DNA from: Excoecaria cochinchinensis
Lineage: Eukaryota > Streptophyta > Magnoliopsida > Malpighiales > Euphorbiaceae
Assembly: GCA_947683425.1 (NCBI GenBank)
Contig: CANTUQ010000073.1
Span: 8,466,501-8,530,500, forward strand
DNA: 64,000 nucleotides
Reading direction: 5' to 3'
A program made the translations under genes and the position numbers. Positions 25,255-37,153 of this stretch are shown piece after piece; within the stretch, counting starts at the first letter, position 1, and each line of letters opens with the position of its first letter. Below the pieces are notes generated by a model, which made no database searches, was not told the origin of the DNA, and worked only from the letters and a program-made list of their open reading frames with translations.

Positions 25255-26217
25255 AAAATAGATTGACCCTATCCTAGGTGGTTAAGGGTCTGCTGAGGAT
25301 ATAGCTTGGCTGCTGCATCGCACCTCCAAGGATCTAAAAGAGTGACATCTTGGCTTTAGGGATTCTGACCCCAAAACATGTTCTGAGAGAGACATCAAGT
25401 GTGCATCTTTGCCCCCCGGTTGATGATCGTATGCCCAGGATTCTGACTCTTGCATTATTTGACTGAAGAATGATCATCCGAAGTAATGGTGCCTTATCGT
25501 TCCAGGCATCAAACGTCATTGCTTTAAAGGTAGTGCGTCCCTTATGGATTTTCATACTAGCTTTTCTTTGTGGGAAATGCGTCCCTTCGGGGATTTTCAC
25601 TTAACCCTCTCCCTAACTTTTTCCTGGAATGGACCCAACCCAATCCAGCGGCTTTTATTTATTTCATTTTTTTATGTAGGTTAGACTGCCTGTTTCCAGG
25701 TTTTCACCTTGCCCTTTGGCCTAACTTTTGCTTAGAGAGCCACGGTTTTAATCTCTAACGGCCTTTTTATTTTATTTTTTATTTTTTTATTTTAAGGAAC
25801 TACAAGAGAAGGCTATTATCATAACCACCGCTAAGAGTGAATAACACATATCTGCTTAGGCACCTTCCGACAGAATGATTAGACAATAGTCAGTAGATGA
25901 ATAAGTGATATATTTCTTTTGAAGGCAGAACTAAAGAACAATGAAAATATAAACTGTATTCTTTTATTCATTGCAAAATTGAGTACATTTCTATATGATT
26001 TCATCATACATGATCCTTATTTAACAAGAATTCACAAGCACAAGACTACACCTAATCTCGGAATAGATCTTGTAGGCATCAAACTCCTGTTATCAATCGG
26101 CCCTCTCGGGTTTTCTCGATTGAACATTTTCTCTCAGCCCTTAATTTTTTGCCCAGGATGCCTTTTTTCGATTTTCGACCTGCGGGGCATTTATTCTCTT
26201 CTTTTAATTTTTGGTCT

Positions 26218-27549
26218 TTAGCCATGGAACCTTTTTAGTCTATCGACATTGACCGGGTCTTTAAACTCATTCCCATCGCTATCTGCCAAGATCGCTGCCC
26301 CTTTTGTTAGCAACTTTTTCAAGATGAATGGACATTCCCAGGTTGGCTTGAATTTTCCTCGTATGTCTGGTACTCCCGGCCTCATCATCTTAAAGACCAA
26401 ATCCACTTCTTTCAATGGGTGCTTTCGTACCTTCTTTCCAAAGGACCGAGCTAGTCTCTTCTGGTAAACCTGATTGTGGTAATAGGCTCGCAACCTATCT
26501 TCATCCAATAGATTCAACTGCAATAATCGCTGTTGTGCCCATTATGCTTCTGGAATCTCGGCTTCCATGGCTACCCTTAAAGATTTCAGCTCAATTTCAA
26601 CTGGCAGAATCGCTTCGGTTCCATATACTAGGGAGAATGGTGTGGCTCCCGTAGAGGCTCTAATTGTGGTTCTATAACCCCCGAGTGCAAAAGGTAGCTT
26701 TGCCGCCCAATCTTTATAGCTCTGAACCATCTTGGCCAATATTCTTTTCACATTCTTGTTCGCTGCTTCAACCGCACCATTAGCTTGAGGACGGTAAGGA
26801 GAAGACTAGTGATGCTGGATTCCATACTTCTGAAGCATCTGTTTAGTTTCTACTAAGAATTGTACCCCATTATCAGATACAATATGGTGTGGGAGGCCAT
26901 ATCTGCATATCAAATTCCGCTCGATGAACTTAGCCATATCCCTAGCATCAATCTTCTTGAAAGATTCAGCTTGGACCCATTTAGTGAAATAATCAATGGC
27001 AACTATGATGAACCTGTGCCCATTAGAAGCTGTAGGACGTATCTCGCCTATGATGTCTATCCCCCAAGCTGCAAATGGCCATGGAGATGTCAAATTATGT
27101 AGCTCTGAAACTGGCACATGCCTCAAATTCGCGTATTGCTGGCATAACTGGCGTTGCTTCACATATTTTGAACAATCCGTATCCATTGTGAGCCAATAGA
27201 ATCCTTGGCGCATGACCTTCTTCGCTAAGGCTAAGCCATTCATGTGAGCTACACAAATTCTGGCATGAACCTCTTCCATAACCTTTTTGGCTTCTTTCTC
27301 TGCCAAACACCTTAACTGGATACCATTGGCTTGTCTCTTATACAAAGTGCCATTTACACTAATGAATTGAGTGGACAACTTTCTAATCATCCTTTGGTCT
27401 TTCTTGGTGGCTTCCTCTAAAAAAACTGACAGTTCCAAGTAATTCTGAATGTCGTAGTACCAAGGGTTTCCATCTGTGGCCCCAACATCCATCACATGCT
27501 CAGCTTCAAAACAAGGCTTTTTCGAGCTAGAGATTAGCACGGGTCTCAT
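26218..27549 (-). pseudogene. Tat integrase
   Basis: The N-terminal zinc-binding part has HMNGLALAKK and the CQQY region, followed by the catalytic core with D in WGIDIIGE (about 27050), D in IVSDNGVQF (about 26870) and E in ANGAVEAANK (about 26775). The C-terminal part has TGATPFSLVYGTEAILPVE and LLGR/FRP-type sequence, and ends PVNVDRLKRFHG with a stop before 26218. A nonsense codon at 26806-26808, just before the catalytic Glu, splits the frame; a second break lies between 26542 and 26523. The enzyme would insert element DNA into the genome. No chromodomain is present, as expected for this lineage. Confidence 0.88.
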
Positions 27550-27571
27550 AGCAACCCCTAGTTGGATTATC

Positions 27572-27946
27572 CTACATGTACACTAATGTCGCTAGAGTAT
27601 CAGCCAATTGATTTTCATCCCTAGGGATAAAGTGAAAAGTGCAAGTCTCAAACTGGCTACTCAACATTCTCAAGTGCTTCACATAAGGTAACAACCTCTC
27701 TTCCTTAACTGACCATTCCCCTCTGATATGATGAATTACTAAGGAAGAGTCTCCAAAGACTTCTGCGGTCTTTGCCCCCAGAGCAAGCAATGCTTCCAAT
27801 CCGAAGATGCAAGCTTCATATTTCGCTTCATTATTGGTAGCCTTGTACCTCAGCTTCTTGGCTAATGGTAGCTTCTCACCATCCAGGGTCGTAAGAATGA
27901 TCCCCGCTCCTGCCCCTTTACTGTTGACTGCCCCATCAAAGAACAA
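27572..27946 (-). pseudogene. Tat second (archaeal-type) RNase H
   Basis: About 124 residues starting FFDGAVNSKGAGAGI, with TNNEAKYEACIFGLEAL and VFGDSSLVIHHIRGEW motifs, which carry the D-E-D residues of type I RNase H, and ending FHFIPRDENQLADTLA. This additional RNase H between RNase H and integrase defines Tat-lineage elements. It is in a different open segment from its neighbours because short breaks lie on both sides. Confidence 0.9.
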
Positions 27947-27963
27947 TTGCCACCCTTGTACTG

Positions 27964-28533
27964 CTATGGCCGTGACATCTTCATTTGGGAAATTGTATTC
28001 GAATGGTCTCCCTCAATAGGGTGCTCAGTCAAGAACTCAGCTATAGCTCTTCCTTTAATGGTTTTCCTGGTTATATATTCGATATCAAACTCCTGCAACA
28101 GTAGTAACCATCTTCCCATTTTTCCTAGCAGAGAGGCCGCTTCCTGAAGGTACCTAAGCGGGTTATGCTTAGCAACCGCTTGCACACTGAAGGAATGAAA
28201 GTAGTGTCGCAACTTCTTAGAAGCCCAAATAACTGCTAAGCAAATCTTTTCCACTTCCACATATTTGGCTTCATATGTAAGGAATTTCTTGCTAAGGTAG
28301 TAAACAACAAACTCTACCCCAAAGTCATCCTCCTGGGCCATCATGGCACCCACTGAATTGTCTTCTATCGCCAGATACAGGATTAGTGGCTTGGCGCGTC
28401 GTGGTGGTCTTAAAACTGGAGGATTCATGAGATAATCCTTAATAGTATCAAAGGCCAATTGACAATCGTTATTCCACACCACCAGCTGATTCTTCCTAAG
28501 AAGCTTGAAGATGGGCTCACATACTAAAGCCAA
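27964..28533 (-). pseudogene. Tat RNase H
   Basis: First RNase H domain following reverse transcriptase. It shows PLILYLAIEDNSVGAMMAQ, where the usual catalytic Asp position is the D of AIED, then VVYYLSKKFLTYEAKYVEVEK and ASKKLRHYFHS. The end, KGRAIAEFLTEHPI, corresponds to the usual ALADFLAEHP. The open segment is 189 residues. Confidence 0.85.
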
Positions 28534-28566
28534 CTTGGCGATAAACCGGCTGATGTACTGAAGCTT

Positions 28567-29450
28567 TCACAGGAAACTTCTAACCTTTTTCTCTTTCTGA
28601 GGCACTGGCATCTCTCTGATGGCCCTGACCTTGTCAGGATCTACTTCAATTCCTCTCTGGCTTACCACATGGCCTAACAGCTTACCCAAGGTAACTCCAA
28701 AAATGCACTTCTTGGGATTGAGGCGTAGATCATACTTATTGATCATTTGAAAGAACTTTTCCAAAGCCTCGAAGTGACCTTCTCTGGTAGCTGACTTGAT
28801 CATCATGTCGTCAACATACACCTCCACCTCCTTATGGATGAAATCATTGAGAACTCTGGTGGCCATCCTCTGATAGGTCGCTCTTGCATTCTTTAGTCCA
28901 AAAGGCATGACCTGATAAGCAAATGTACCCCATTCGGTGATGAAGGGTGTCTTAATCCGATCCACTATCTTGTTAAGGATTTGATTGTACCCTGCGTACC
29001 CGTCCACGAAGCTGTACATCATGCAAGCAGCGGCACTATCTACTAGCACATCAATATGAGGCAGAGGAAAATCATCCTTCGGCAGGCTTTGTTCAGGTCT
29101 TGATAGTCCACACATACTCGAACCTTTCCATCCTTTTTAGCCACAGGCACTGCATTAGCTAGCCACGTCGGGTATTTAACCTCCAGTAGAAACTTAGCCT
29201 CAATTTGCTTATGGATCTCCTCTTTCACCTTCTGAGCCCATTCTGGCCTAAGTTTTCTGAGCTTTTACTTGACTGGTTTACTCTCTGGGTAAGTTGGAAT
29301 GGCATGTTCGGCTACATCTCGATTAATTCCCGGCATGTCCTCATAGGTCCAAGAAAAGACTTTTTCATATTTTTTTAATATTCTCTCAAATTTTATCCTC
29401 TCCTCAGAAGTTATATCTGATGCTATCAAAATTTCCTTTGGATTCTCCAA
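28567..29450 (-). pseudogene. Tat reverse transcriptase
   Basis: Starts upstream with FSWTYEDMPGI and ESKPVK (29265-29450), then FLLEVKYPTWLANAVPVAKKDGK and VCVDYQDLNKA (about 29100-29228), then DFPLPHIDVLVD, AYQVMPFGLKNARATYQR and the active-site motif YVDDMM at 28801-28818, ending GKLLGHVVSQRGIEVDPDK. Breaks occur near 29265 (stop) and 29050-29110 (frame change). It would copy element RNA into DNA. YVDDMM is typical for this lineage. Confidence 0.9.
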
Positions 29451-30228
29451 AGTTCGAGATTAAATGCAGTTGTGTTAGTTGAGTTAATGTCAAAGATGAA
29501 TGCATCATGTTTATGATCATGGGAAATGAAATCATCAGAAATATCACACAAGTAAGCAAAGTTATTTATCTCATTGATGTAATCAGAAACATTAACATTG
29601 CCATTAAAAAGTTCTGGCATAAAAATAGTATCTAAATAACTATTGTCTTCATCCCCTGTCGACACCGATGTTGTAGCCGACAGGGTTTTGACTTCTTGGC
29701 TTGGTGGAGGTTTTTCAACTACCTCCGGTGAAATATTCAAATCTTCAATCTTTAGCTCTGGCCCTACCATCTTCTCTTTTGCCTTCAACCTGGTAGCTAA
29801 CAACTTATCAGTGATAATCTCCTCAGGCCTATCCCTGTCCCAGACGCTGCACTGTGTCATAATTTCCTCATCCCAGAAGTTCTCTGCGGGCTTGGTAACT
29901 CCAACATCCTAGTCAAAGACATCATTGAAAATTTCAAACCCTAGAATGATTTTTCCATCTACCCACTGGGGCTCCTCTTCTCCCGTATAAGCACAGGCTG
30001 AGGATGTGGGAACAAAACTCTCTGAAATATGGGGGATCTTCTTTGGCACTTTCTTCTTGCCATGCTCTCCTTTGTAGCCCAGACCCTTTCGATCTTTCTG
30101 GCCTTGCGTTGTGATAGCAGACTACAGCCCTTATGAGTTTTTTCCCAAACCAGCACTTGGAAGGAAGTGCATATTCTTCATTATATTTACCACTTGAGGG
30201 CTATCTGCTAAACCCTGCTCCTCTCCAA
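29451..30228 (-). pseudogene. Tat protease-reverse transcriptase linker
   Basis: Broken open segments, the longest at 29426-29860, without a domain I recognise. They continue the polyprotein between the protease part and the start of reverse transcriptase. Tat elements usually carry a long linker here. Confidence 0.5.
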
Positions 30229-31152
30229 TCATTGATATATGAAAGCCACTAAATGGCTGGTTAGAAATCCCCAAGGCAGACATTGGTTTTCTCTTGCTGC
30301 TTTAATAGTCACCACCTCTCCTTCATGAGGTATTTTGATCACCTGGAGTAGGGTAGATGGCACTCCTCCCAATTTATGGAACCACGGCCTCCCTAGTAGA
30401 GCTGAGAAATTCGCTGGGATAGGCAAGACTACAAATTCTATCTACGTTTCAATGGTCCCAGTCTTGACTAGAGCTCTAAATGTTCCCGATGCATATTTTC
30501 GAGAATTATCGTAGGCTGTGATGGTCAGATCAGACTTACTCAACATACTCTCATCCAGCCCAAAAGCCTGAAGTGCCACCAAAGGGCAGATATTTATGGA
30601 TGACCCATCATCAACTATAACACAGGCAGTGTGCTTGCCGTTAATTTGTGCTTTGATGTATAGTGGTCGGTTGTGATTGCGACCCTCTACTGGCAAATCT
30701 ACATCAAAAAACACCAATCTCTCCCCTGCTCCTCCCTTGATGAGGTCTAGCAGCTCGGACGGAGAAATTGTGGTAGCTATAGTGGACTCACTCAATGTCT
30801 CGACCAACTTCTGTCTATGAGAAGGGGACTGCCTTAGAAGGTCCCAAATAGATATCTGAGCCGTGGTCTTTTTTACCTGCTTCACTATAGGATTTTCTTC
30901 CGGCTCCTTCTCCACAGTTGATTGCACTAAGCCCTGCTGCTTCTCAATTTCGGGGACCACTCTCCCACTTCTTATTACAGCCCCAACTCTCTCCTCCTCC
31001 TCCGAATCCCATGGATCCGTGAACTCTCCATCTTTCTCTTCTTCATCTTCGTCTCCACTCTCACTAGTGGACCAATAGTCTATCGCCGCCACTAGAATCC
31101 CTTTTTCACTTACCTCAAGGCGAGTGATAGCGACGTAATCATTTCCATACAA
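30229..31152 (-). pseudogene. Tat aspartic protease
   Basis: Aspartic protease active-site region VIVDDGSSINICPL (about 30585-30626) with FGLDES following, as in Tat-type proteases (usual DNGS/DDGS in place of DSG). Downstream LLGRPWFHKLGGVPSTLLQ (30229-30426) is the conserved end of the domain. The upstream half is acidic and low complexity. The frame is broken at about 30430-30442. Confidence 0.82.
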
Positions 31153-31239
31153 ATCTTAAAGGACATACCTTTCGGGTAGGCTCGACCCAATCATAAAGAC
31201 AGGCGGTGGCACAACATTGAAATTGGACTTCTTCTTGCT

Positions 31240-32672
31240 CTACCTCTTTTCAGGATCGGTGATCTGCTTACTATCGATCAGATCCTGAATCTGGTGCCTC
31301 AGCCTGAAGCAATTGTCTGTCAGATGCCTGATATGTTGTTGAAAGGCACAATATTCATTCTCTTTATGCCTCGGTTCCCCTTGGGTCCTAGCTAGCCTAG
31401 GTTGCAGGGGTTGTAGCTTCCCCTCCTTCATCAACCTTTTCAATACCCATGACAAAGGCCTACCCAAATTCGAGAAGTACCTCTGATTCACTCCTGTTGC
31501 CGACACCTCAGCTGTCTTCCCACTTCTATTACCACTGCTGGAACTAGCTGACTTGGTCGCACCTTGATTGTTGTAGGCCTTCTTGGCATAAGCCTCACTG
31601 CTTGCACTTCTGGCCATATATTCTCCCTCTGCCTCTATAGCAATGTCCTTCAAGGACTCCCAATCTTTTAGCTCCTTCATTTTTAGTCCATCTCTCAGAT
31701 ATGGGCCAGCATTCCAAATGAATAATCGGATCTGATCAGGTGTATCGGGTTTGCGCTTCATCTCCATAACCTGGTTCCTCCACCTAGTGAGGTATTCATG
31801 AAAAGACTCCCCAGCCTTCTACTGCAGCAGCTCTAGATCCTTCAGTGTGACCTCCATCCAGGTACTGCAATTGTATTACTTTAGGAACTCTTCAGTCAAT
31901 AAGTCCCAGTCTTCCTTAGACCTTCTGTCTAGCCCATGGAACCAGTAAATGGTAGCCCCTGTAAGACTCAAGCAAAAGTACTCTATCTTCTGCTTCCTTA
32001 TTAAAGTTGTCCCCTTCATGACTATGAGTACTGCTTGATGTGTGTAGCAGGGTCAGATATGCCATCAAATTTTGAAATATCAGGCATCTTGAAGTTTTGG
32101 GGGATCAAATCATCCCCATCCAGCTCACGATCCTCCGGGTTTATTCCCCTTCCTACCGTCATCATCCTTGTCATAGCTTTAAATTTATCCTCGATCTTCC
32201 TCCACATTGCTTCCTCCAGCTTGGGTGACTTTCCCTTTCCTACCATCTGTTCCTTTTGCTCATCTTCCCACAAGTCAACCTCAGATTTAGGGCCTTCCCT
32301 GCGCTCAACAGGCGTTGGTGCTCTTGGCTCTACCGTAGGTGGATTAACCATAGCAGGGGGATCCTCTCTCATAGCCCCTTGTTCATATTGCCCCCTAATT
32401 AGAGCAGCAGCCTGTTGTCCCGCAAGTGGCGCTAAGGTAGTGGCAAGGTTGCCCATCATGGCCATCATTCTAGCCTTAAACTCTTCCATTCTTCTTCCTA
32501 CTTCCTCGACAATCATTGCTCGGGTTGCATCAGACCCACTTGATTGATTAGTTATACTTGTCTCTAGTGATGATTCTGAAGAGAAAGTCTCACTACCCTC
32601 TGAAAGAGAATCTGAGCTCTGATATGAACTAGCTCTGGCAATCCCAACCGACCGTCGGGACCCCTTGACCAC
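31240..32672 (-). pseudogene. Tat Gag
   Basis: The N-terminal segment (32022-32672, 216 residues) is Ser-rich and charged and ends MPDISKFDGISDPATHIKQYS, the start of the Gag core seen in plant gypsy elements. A stop at 32022 and breaks to 31767 interrupt the core, where KAGESFHEYLTRWRNQV-like sequence is visible. The C-terminal segment (31240-31767) includes an YCAFQQHIRHLTDNCFRLR stretch resembling the Cys-His motif of Tat Gag. It would package element RNA. Confidence 0.8.
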
Positions 32673-33454
32673 CTGGATGAATCTATGATGGCTGCAAAAT
32701 ACACTTCGTTAGGATAATGCATGGTTGAAGTGCAATGTATGGTCGTGCTGATGCAGCATAGACAAACACATGCAAGCAGATAGATCCTTCCAACCTTATC
32801 TCTCCCACACATGAGGTAGTGTAGTCTCTTTCCTAGGTTGGCTTTATCCAAGGGTTACCAGGTAACCCATTAGACGCGTGTAGTGCACGGTGGAAAACCG
32901 GCAGCATAACATCTCTTACCTAATGTACATACGTATGGGTGTCTGGCCATTATGTATTTAAACACCTCAATTAAATTAAGATGGGCCCACCGAGGCATAA
33001 AAGCTTTTGATGAAAAACCATTTAATTTTAATTGATCTTGTTCAATATGTAACGGCCCACATAGCAAGCAAGGTATTATGGTACATTTCACCTAGTGGAA
33101 GTATTTATTGCCATTACACGAGCTTTGGTCAAAAGGTGGTGATACTTTAGGGCTACCCAAGCATGGTCCCTGCCAATGGGTCTAACTCATCATGAGCATA
33201 ACGACCGATTGGGTCTCCATTTGATATACCATAAGGTACGAGGCTTGGGCTGGTAATTATCCTTAACACTTCCCCACATTGAGTGAACGTAGGGTCGTGC
33301 TTCGGGAATGCACCGGGGCTAGAAAAGGGACCAAACTAGCATAATCTAAGGCTCTAATGATATGCTATGCAATTTCAAAAAGAGATGGAATTTTTTAAAT
33401 TAAAAATCAATTGTAAATTTTAACCAAGGTATTTTTGAATGAAAGTCTCTTATG
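32673..33454 (-). other. Tat element leader
   Basis: About 780 bases between the primer site and gag with no convincing coding potential. Small open frames here match nothing I recognise. Confidence 0.6.
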
Positions 33455-33473
33455 TCCCCAGTGGAGTCGCCAC
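33455..33473 (-). other. Tat primer-binding site
   Basis: In element sense the bases after the 5' LTR read TGGCGACTCCACTGGGGA after a one-base spacer, a typical 18-base tRNA-complementary site starting TGG. Tat-lineage elements usually use a non-Met tRNA (often annotated as Arg); the exact tRNA was not checked here. Confidence 0.75.
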
Positions 33474-36089
33474 TGTGATGCGCGCCGAACCCCGGGGCGC
33501 CCCGAACGCCCGCCTTTAGGGCGATCGAGAGAGGTTCATAAAACTTGTAAGAAATTACAAGAGCGTCTATTTTGGGCAATAAGGAGGTTTCATGGAGTCG
33601 CAACCCAATAGAACATTGAAAAAGTTCGTCTAGCCTCAGTGAGCCTAAAACAGCGCTGCTATGTCCATTTTGGGCAAACCAGAGGGGTCTTGGAGGTCCC
33701 ATGCTAATAGAACATTAGGATGACCCTCTCGCTTCGTGGAGCCTAGGACTATGCAAGTTAAAGCCTTTTTACGGGACACAAGAGGTGTCTTGGAAGTCCC
33801 ATTCCAATGGAACATTGAAATGGTCCTATCGCCTCGTTGAGCCCAAAGACCAAAGATGGTTCGGGACTTCCCATTTATTCATACCTTGATTAAGTTTATA
33901 ATTGAGTTTTGAATTTAGCGTTTCATCCCATTTCTCATTCAATTTTAATGCAATTTAATTAAAGCGCATGTAAATCACATAATGAAAGCGGTAAATAAAG
34001 TAAGCAAAATAAATTACAACAAAACTAGGAGCGGAATACAACCCCATTGGTAAATAAAATATAATTCATACATAAATCGGGCTATTTATTAAAGATGAGG
34101 ACATTGGTCCTCTCATACATAATTAAAGAAAATAATTTTAAAGTGACAATTTATTTTGGATGAAAAAACTAGGACATTAGTCCCCTTTTTATTTAGAAAA
34201 AAAATCAAGTTAATTAATAGAAATATTTTTGTGATTTTTTAATTAACGTGCATAAAAATAAATTTATTATTACAAATTACATATTAGAAATAAAATGAAC
34301 CCAACATAATAAAGAAAATACAAATGCCAAATTAACTTCCAAAGGGCATCTTCTTCAAATCTCCATAAACTCCCACTTGGCAAAAACTCACACATAAAAA
34401 TGAGTATTGAAAATAAAAACACAAATAAAAATGAAGTTAGCAATAAAAAAATGAATTAAACATATAACATGAAAACAATTAAAATAAGGCAAACAAAAGT
34501 ACATCATGTATGACAAGCCAATTAAAATGACATAATAAAAATATACAATTTGACAAATTAACAATTCAACATGCATAAAAAATATAACATAAAAATAATA
34601 AAACTCAACATGCATAAACAAGCATAAAATAATAATTATAAGATTCAACATGCAAAAAACATAAGAAAATAAACATAAAATTCAGCATGTATAAAAACAC
34701 AAAATAATAACATTAATATCCAACATGCATAAAAACCAAAAGTAATAATAAAAATCAGCATGCATAAGAAATATAAATAATAATATTAATAATAATAATG
34801 ATACTAGTACCAAATACTAGTAATAAACAAGGATAATAAAAATTATAATAATAAAACTAGCAATTGCAACTATAATAATAACAATAATAAACACAATGAA
34901 ACCAAAGAATATGAACAACCCAAATTAAGCATGCAAGAATAAAATAATCTAATCATGTTAAAACATGTTAAGTAATAATAACGATGATATATGAATAAAA
35001 ATAATGATAATAATATGAGTAGGAAATCATGGTATGAATAATTAACTAAGAAAATAAATCGAAGAGAAGTTACATATTAATTTAACATGAACAATTGAAT
35101 AAAAGAATAAGAATAAACATAAAATAATAGATCTAAAAGAATTTACATGTTAGTTTATTATAAACAAATTAAATAAAATAATAGATCTAAGAGAATTTAC
35201 ATGCTAACCAATTAATTGAAAATAAAAATTGAATTAAAAATTAAACCAAGAATTGTGCCAAGAATAATTACCCTCAAAATTAGCTTGATGAAATGAAGGT
35301 ATGGTGATCCAATCCCTTGTCTTGATTTGAAAAATATGACTAGGAAAATAAAATATCAAAAGTGAATTTTTACTCAAGAACAAACAATTATTTTATTTGT
35401 CTTAAAGTAAAAAAATTGCTAATTGAAAGGAAGAAAATTCCCAAGAACAAAAATTAATCTTTTTGCCTTAAGAATTCACTTGAAAAAATTCTTTAGAAAA
35501 GTTGAGAGAATTTGTTTGAGAGAAGAAAGAAGAAGAAAAATAAATTTTCTAAAGAAAAATCCCCCTAAATTTTTTCCAAAATTCCCCTCTTATTTTTACC
35601 CCAAAAAACCAGATATTAATTAAGAAATTAAATTGATTTAATTTCAATAAAAGCAAAAAACTGAAGAAAATCAAAGGTTTAGAATTTTAAAAGTTTTACC
35701 ATTGAATTCTACTAAAAAAATGAAGAAAAAAGAATTTTTGGGGCCAAAATAGCCAAAAAACGGAAAAAAAACCGAAAATGGGTGAAGAGGGGGCGCCAAG
35801 GGGTGAGCGACTGCGCGCGCTTTCTCCGCCTAGCGCTGCCGCGGCCCGACATTCGCGCGATTTTTTTTTTCAAATTTTCTATAAAACACAAAAAATTAAA
35901 AACTCACTTTTTTTTATCCCAAAATAATTTTTAAAATATTTTTAAAATACATTTTTATTTATTCCTAACAAATCAAAACGACAAGGAAATTATCACTTTC
36001 AACTTTAATTATTTTTGCCTATAAATTGGCACACTTAATTTTATCATTCGGTATTCCTGATCAAGGCTACTCGGGACCCGGTGTCTACA
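33474..36089 (-). repeat. Tat element 5' LTR
   Basis: 2616 bases, TGTGATGCGC to GTGTCTACA, followed by the GTTAT duplication. Next to the primer-binding site, which identifies it as the 5' LTR on the minus strand. The GC block (about 35780-35862) differs strongly from the partner LTR. Confidence 0.92.
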
Positions 36090-36094
36090 GTTAT

Positions 36095-37153
36095 ACATGA
36101 GGACATTGATGTGGTATGAATGATTAATATCATGCGAATAAATATTGCCTTGTGAATGAACGTAAAATGAGTAAATAAACTTCTAAGCCTGTAATCGAGT
36201 CGTGGATAAATAAGCATGCTTATGAAGGGCTAGTGATTCACAGCTGCTAGTGTGGCACCGATGGGTGTCTAGTGATTGATACCGACGGGTATCCACTGAT
36301 ATAGTGTTTGGGACTTCGGTCTCTAGTGTTTAATAACTATTGTACCCGTATTCACTTCTGTACGATACAGGCTAACTTTAAATAACATGTCATGTTATAT
36401 TTGTTGATAGTGTTGTGTACCTATGTATATATAAGATTGTATTATAATTATTAGTGTAGTGTTGGCTGTGCTATGGTGTAGTGATATCGTTATTGTATTA
36501 TATGCTATTATGGTGTGTTATCGAAGCCTTCCGTTGCCAGTGAATATTAGTGATTGTTATTGTGTAATATGAACTATCGAATATGGCTATTGTGTGGCAT
36601 GGAACATTGAATCGTGGACATATTATTGATCTAGTGTATGAGTGCTTATTGTTTGATTGAAACATGTTATTGTTAAATAATTGTATGTGAATGCTTGTAT
36701 TAGCATTATTTTGTTTACATGCCCACTAAGCGTTATCGCTCAGCACGGGTGTTTGTCTCCCGTGTAGGTTGTAGCCTGCAGTCATTTTTCGAAGGATGGT
36801 TTTTGCAGGCCACTATAAGCGCTTGAAGCATCAATCTAGGTTAATTTTGTAATGATGTTGTATAGAAAGAGTTCCAATTTTATGTATAAGATAAGTATAT
36901 AAATGTATATATAATTTTTGTAGTGTAATATGTAATTTGTAACCTAATAGTAACCAATAGCGAGCTAGTGACAGTGAATGGCTTAGTGAAGATTAGCATA
37001 TGTTATTGGCTAGTGATTATATAGTGCAGTAATGAGATGATTATTGTCACCTAAAGATGATGATATTTTTTTTAAGTATGTTAGTAGTTTTGGCGATAGC
37101 ATGTTTGTCACGTAGCGCTCCCTTGTCCTCCTAAGGGACATTGCGGTGTTACA
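36095..37153 (+). repeat. Gag-only array, LTR 4, right part
   Basis: Continuation of the LTR interrupted at 21654. Contains the paired hairpins (about 36250-36292), the CTAAGCG stem at 36725-36742 and the end GGTGTTACA, followed by the outer target-site duplication ATGAT (37154-37158). Confidence 0.9.

Larger units (their letters stand above)
24277..26217 (-). other. Tat element 3' non-coding region
   Basis: Lies between the end of integrase and the 3' LTR. It starts at the LTR with a purine-rich tract in element sense (from 'cctccccaaaatttgggg', 24277-24298), the likely plus-strand priming site. It then holds two tandem repeat arrays and about 900 bases without coding potential. Long repeat-bearing 3' regions are characteristic of Tat-lineage elements. 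Confidence 0.75.
21655..36089 (-). mobile_element. Tat-lineage Ty3/gypsy retrotransposon, full length
   Basis: 14,435 bases with two LTRs of about 2.6 kb, both TG...CA, flanked by the 5-bp duplication GTTAT. The internal part on the minus strand has the order gag, protease, reverse transcriptase, RNase H, second archaeal-type RNase H, integrase, then a 1.9 kb 3' region rich in tandem repeats. The second RNase H next to a YVDDMM reverse transcriptase and no chromodomain is the signature of the Tat lineage (Retand/Ogre group). Every domain is broken by at least one stop or frameshift. The two LTRs differ little outside the GC block, so this is the youngest insertion. Confidence 0.92.
8618..37153 (+). 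mobile_element. Tandem array of a gag-only LTR retrotransposon
   Basis: Four LTRs and three internal regions alternate on the plus strand as LTR-I-LTR-I-LTR-I-LTR, with unit periods of 3903, 3888 and 3890 bases. Each internal region has a primer site complementary to the initiator tRNA-Met, a broken gag and a polypurine tract, but no protease, reverse transcriptase, RNase H or integrase. The whole array is flanked by one 5-bp target-site duplication, ATGAT (8613-8617 and 37154-37158). No duplication separates the inner units, because each inner LTR directly joins the polypurine tract of one unit to the primer site of the next. A Tat element splits the last LTR. The architecture corresponds to the TR-GAG class of non-autonomous plant elements. 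Confidence 0.9.
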
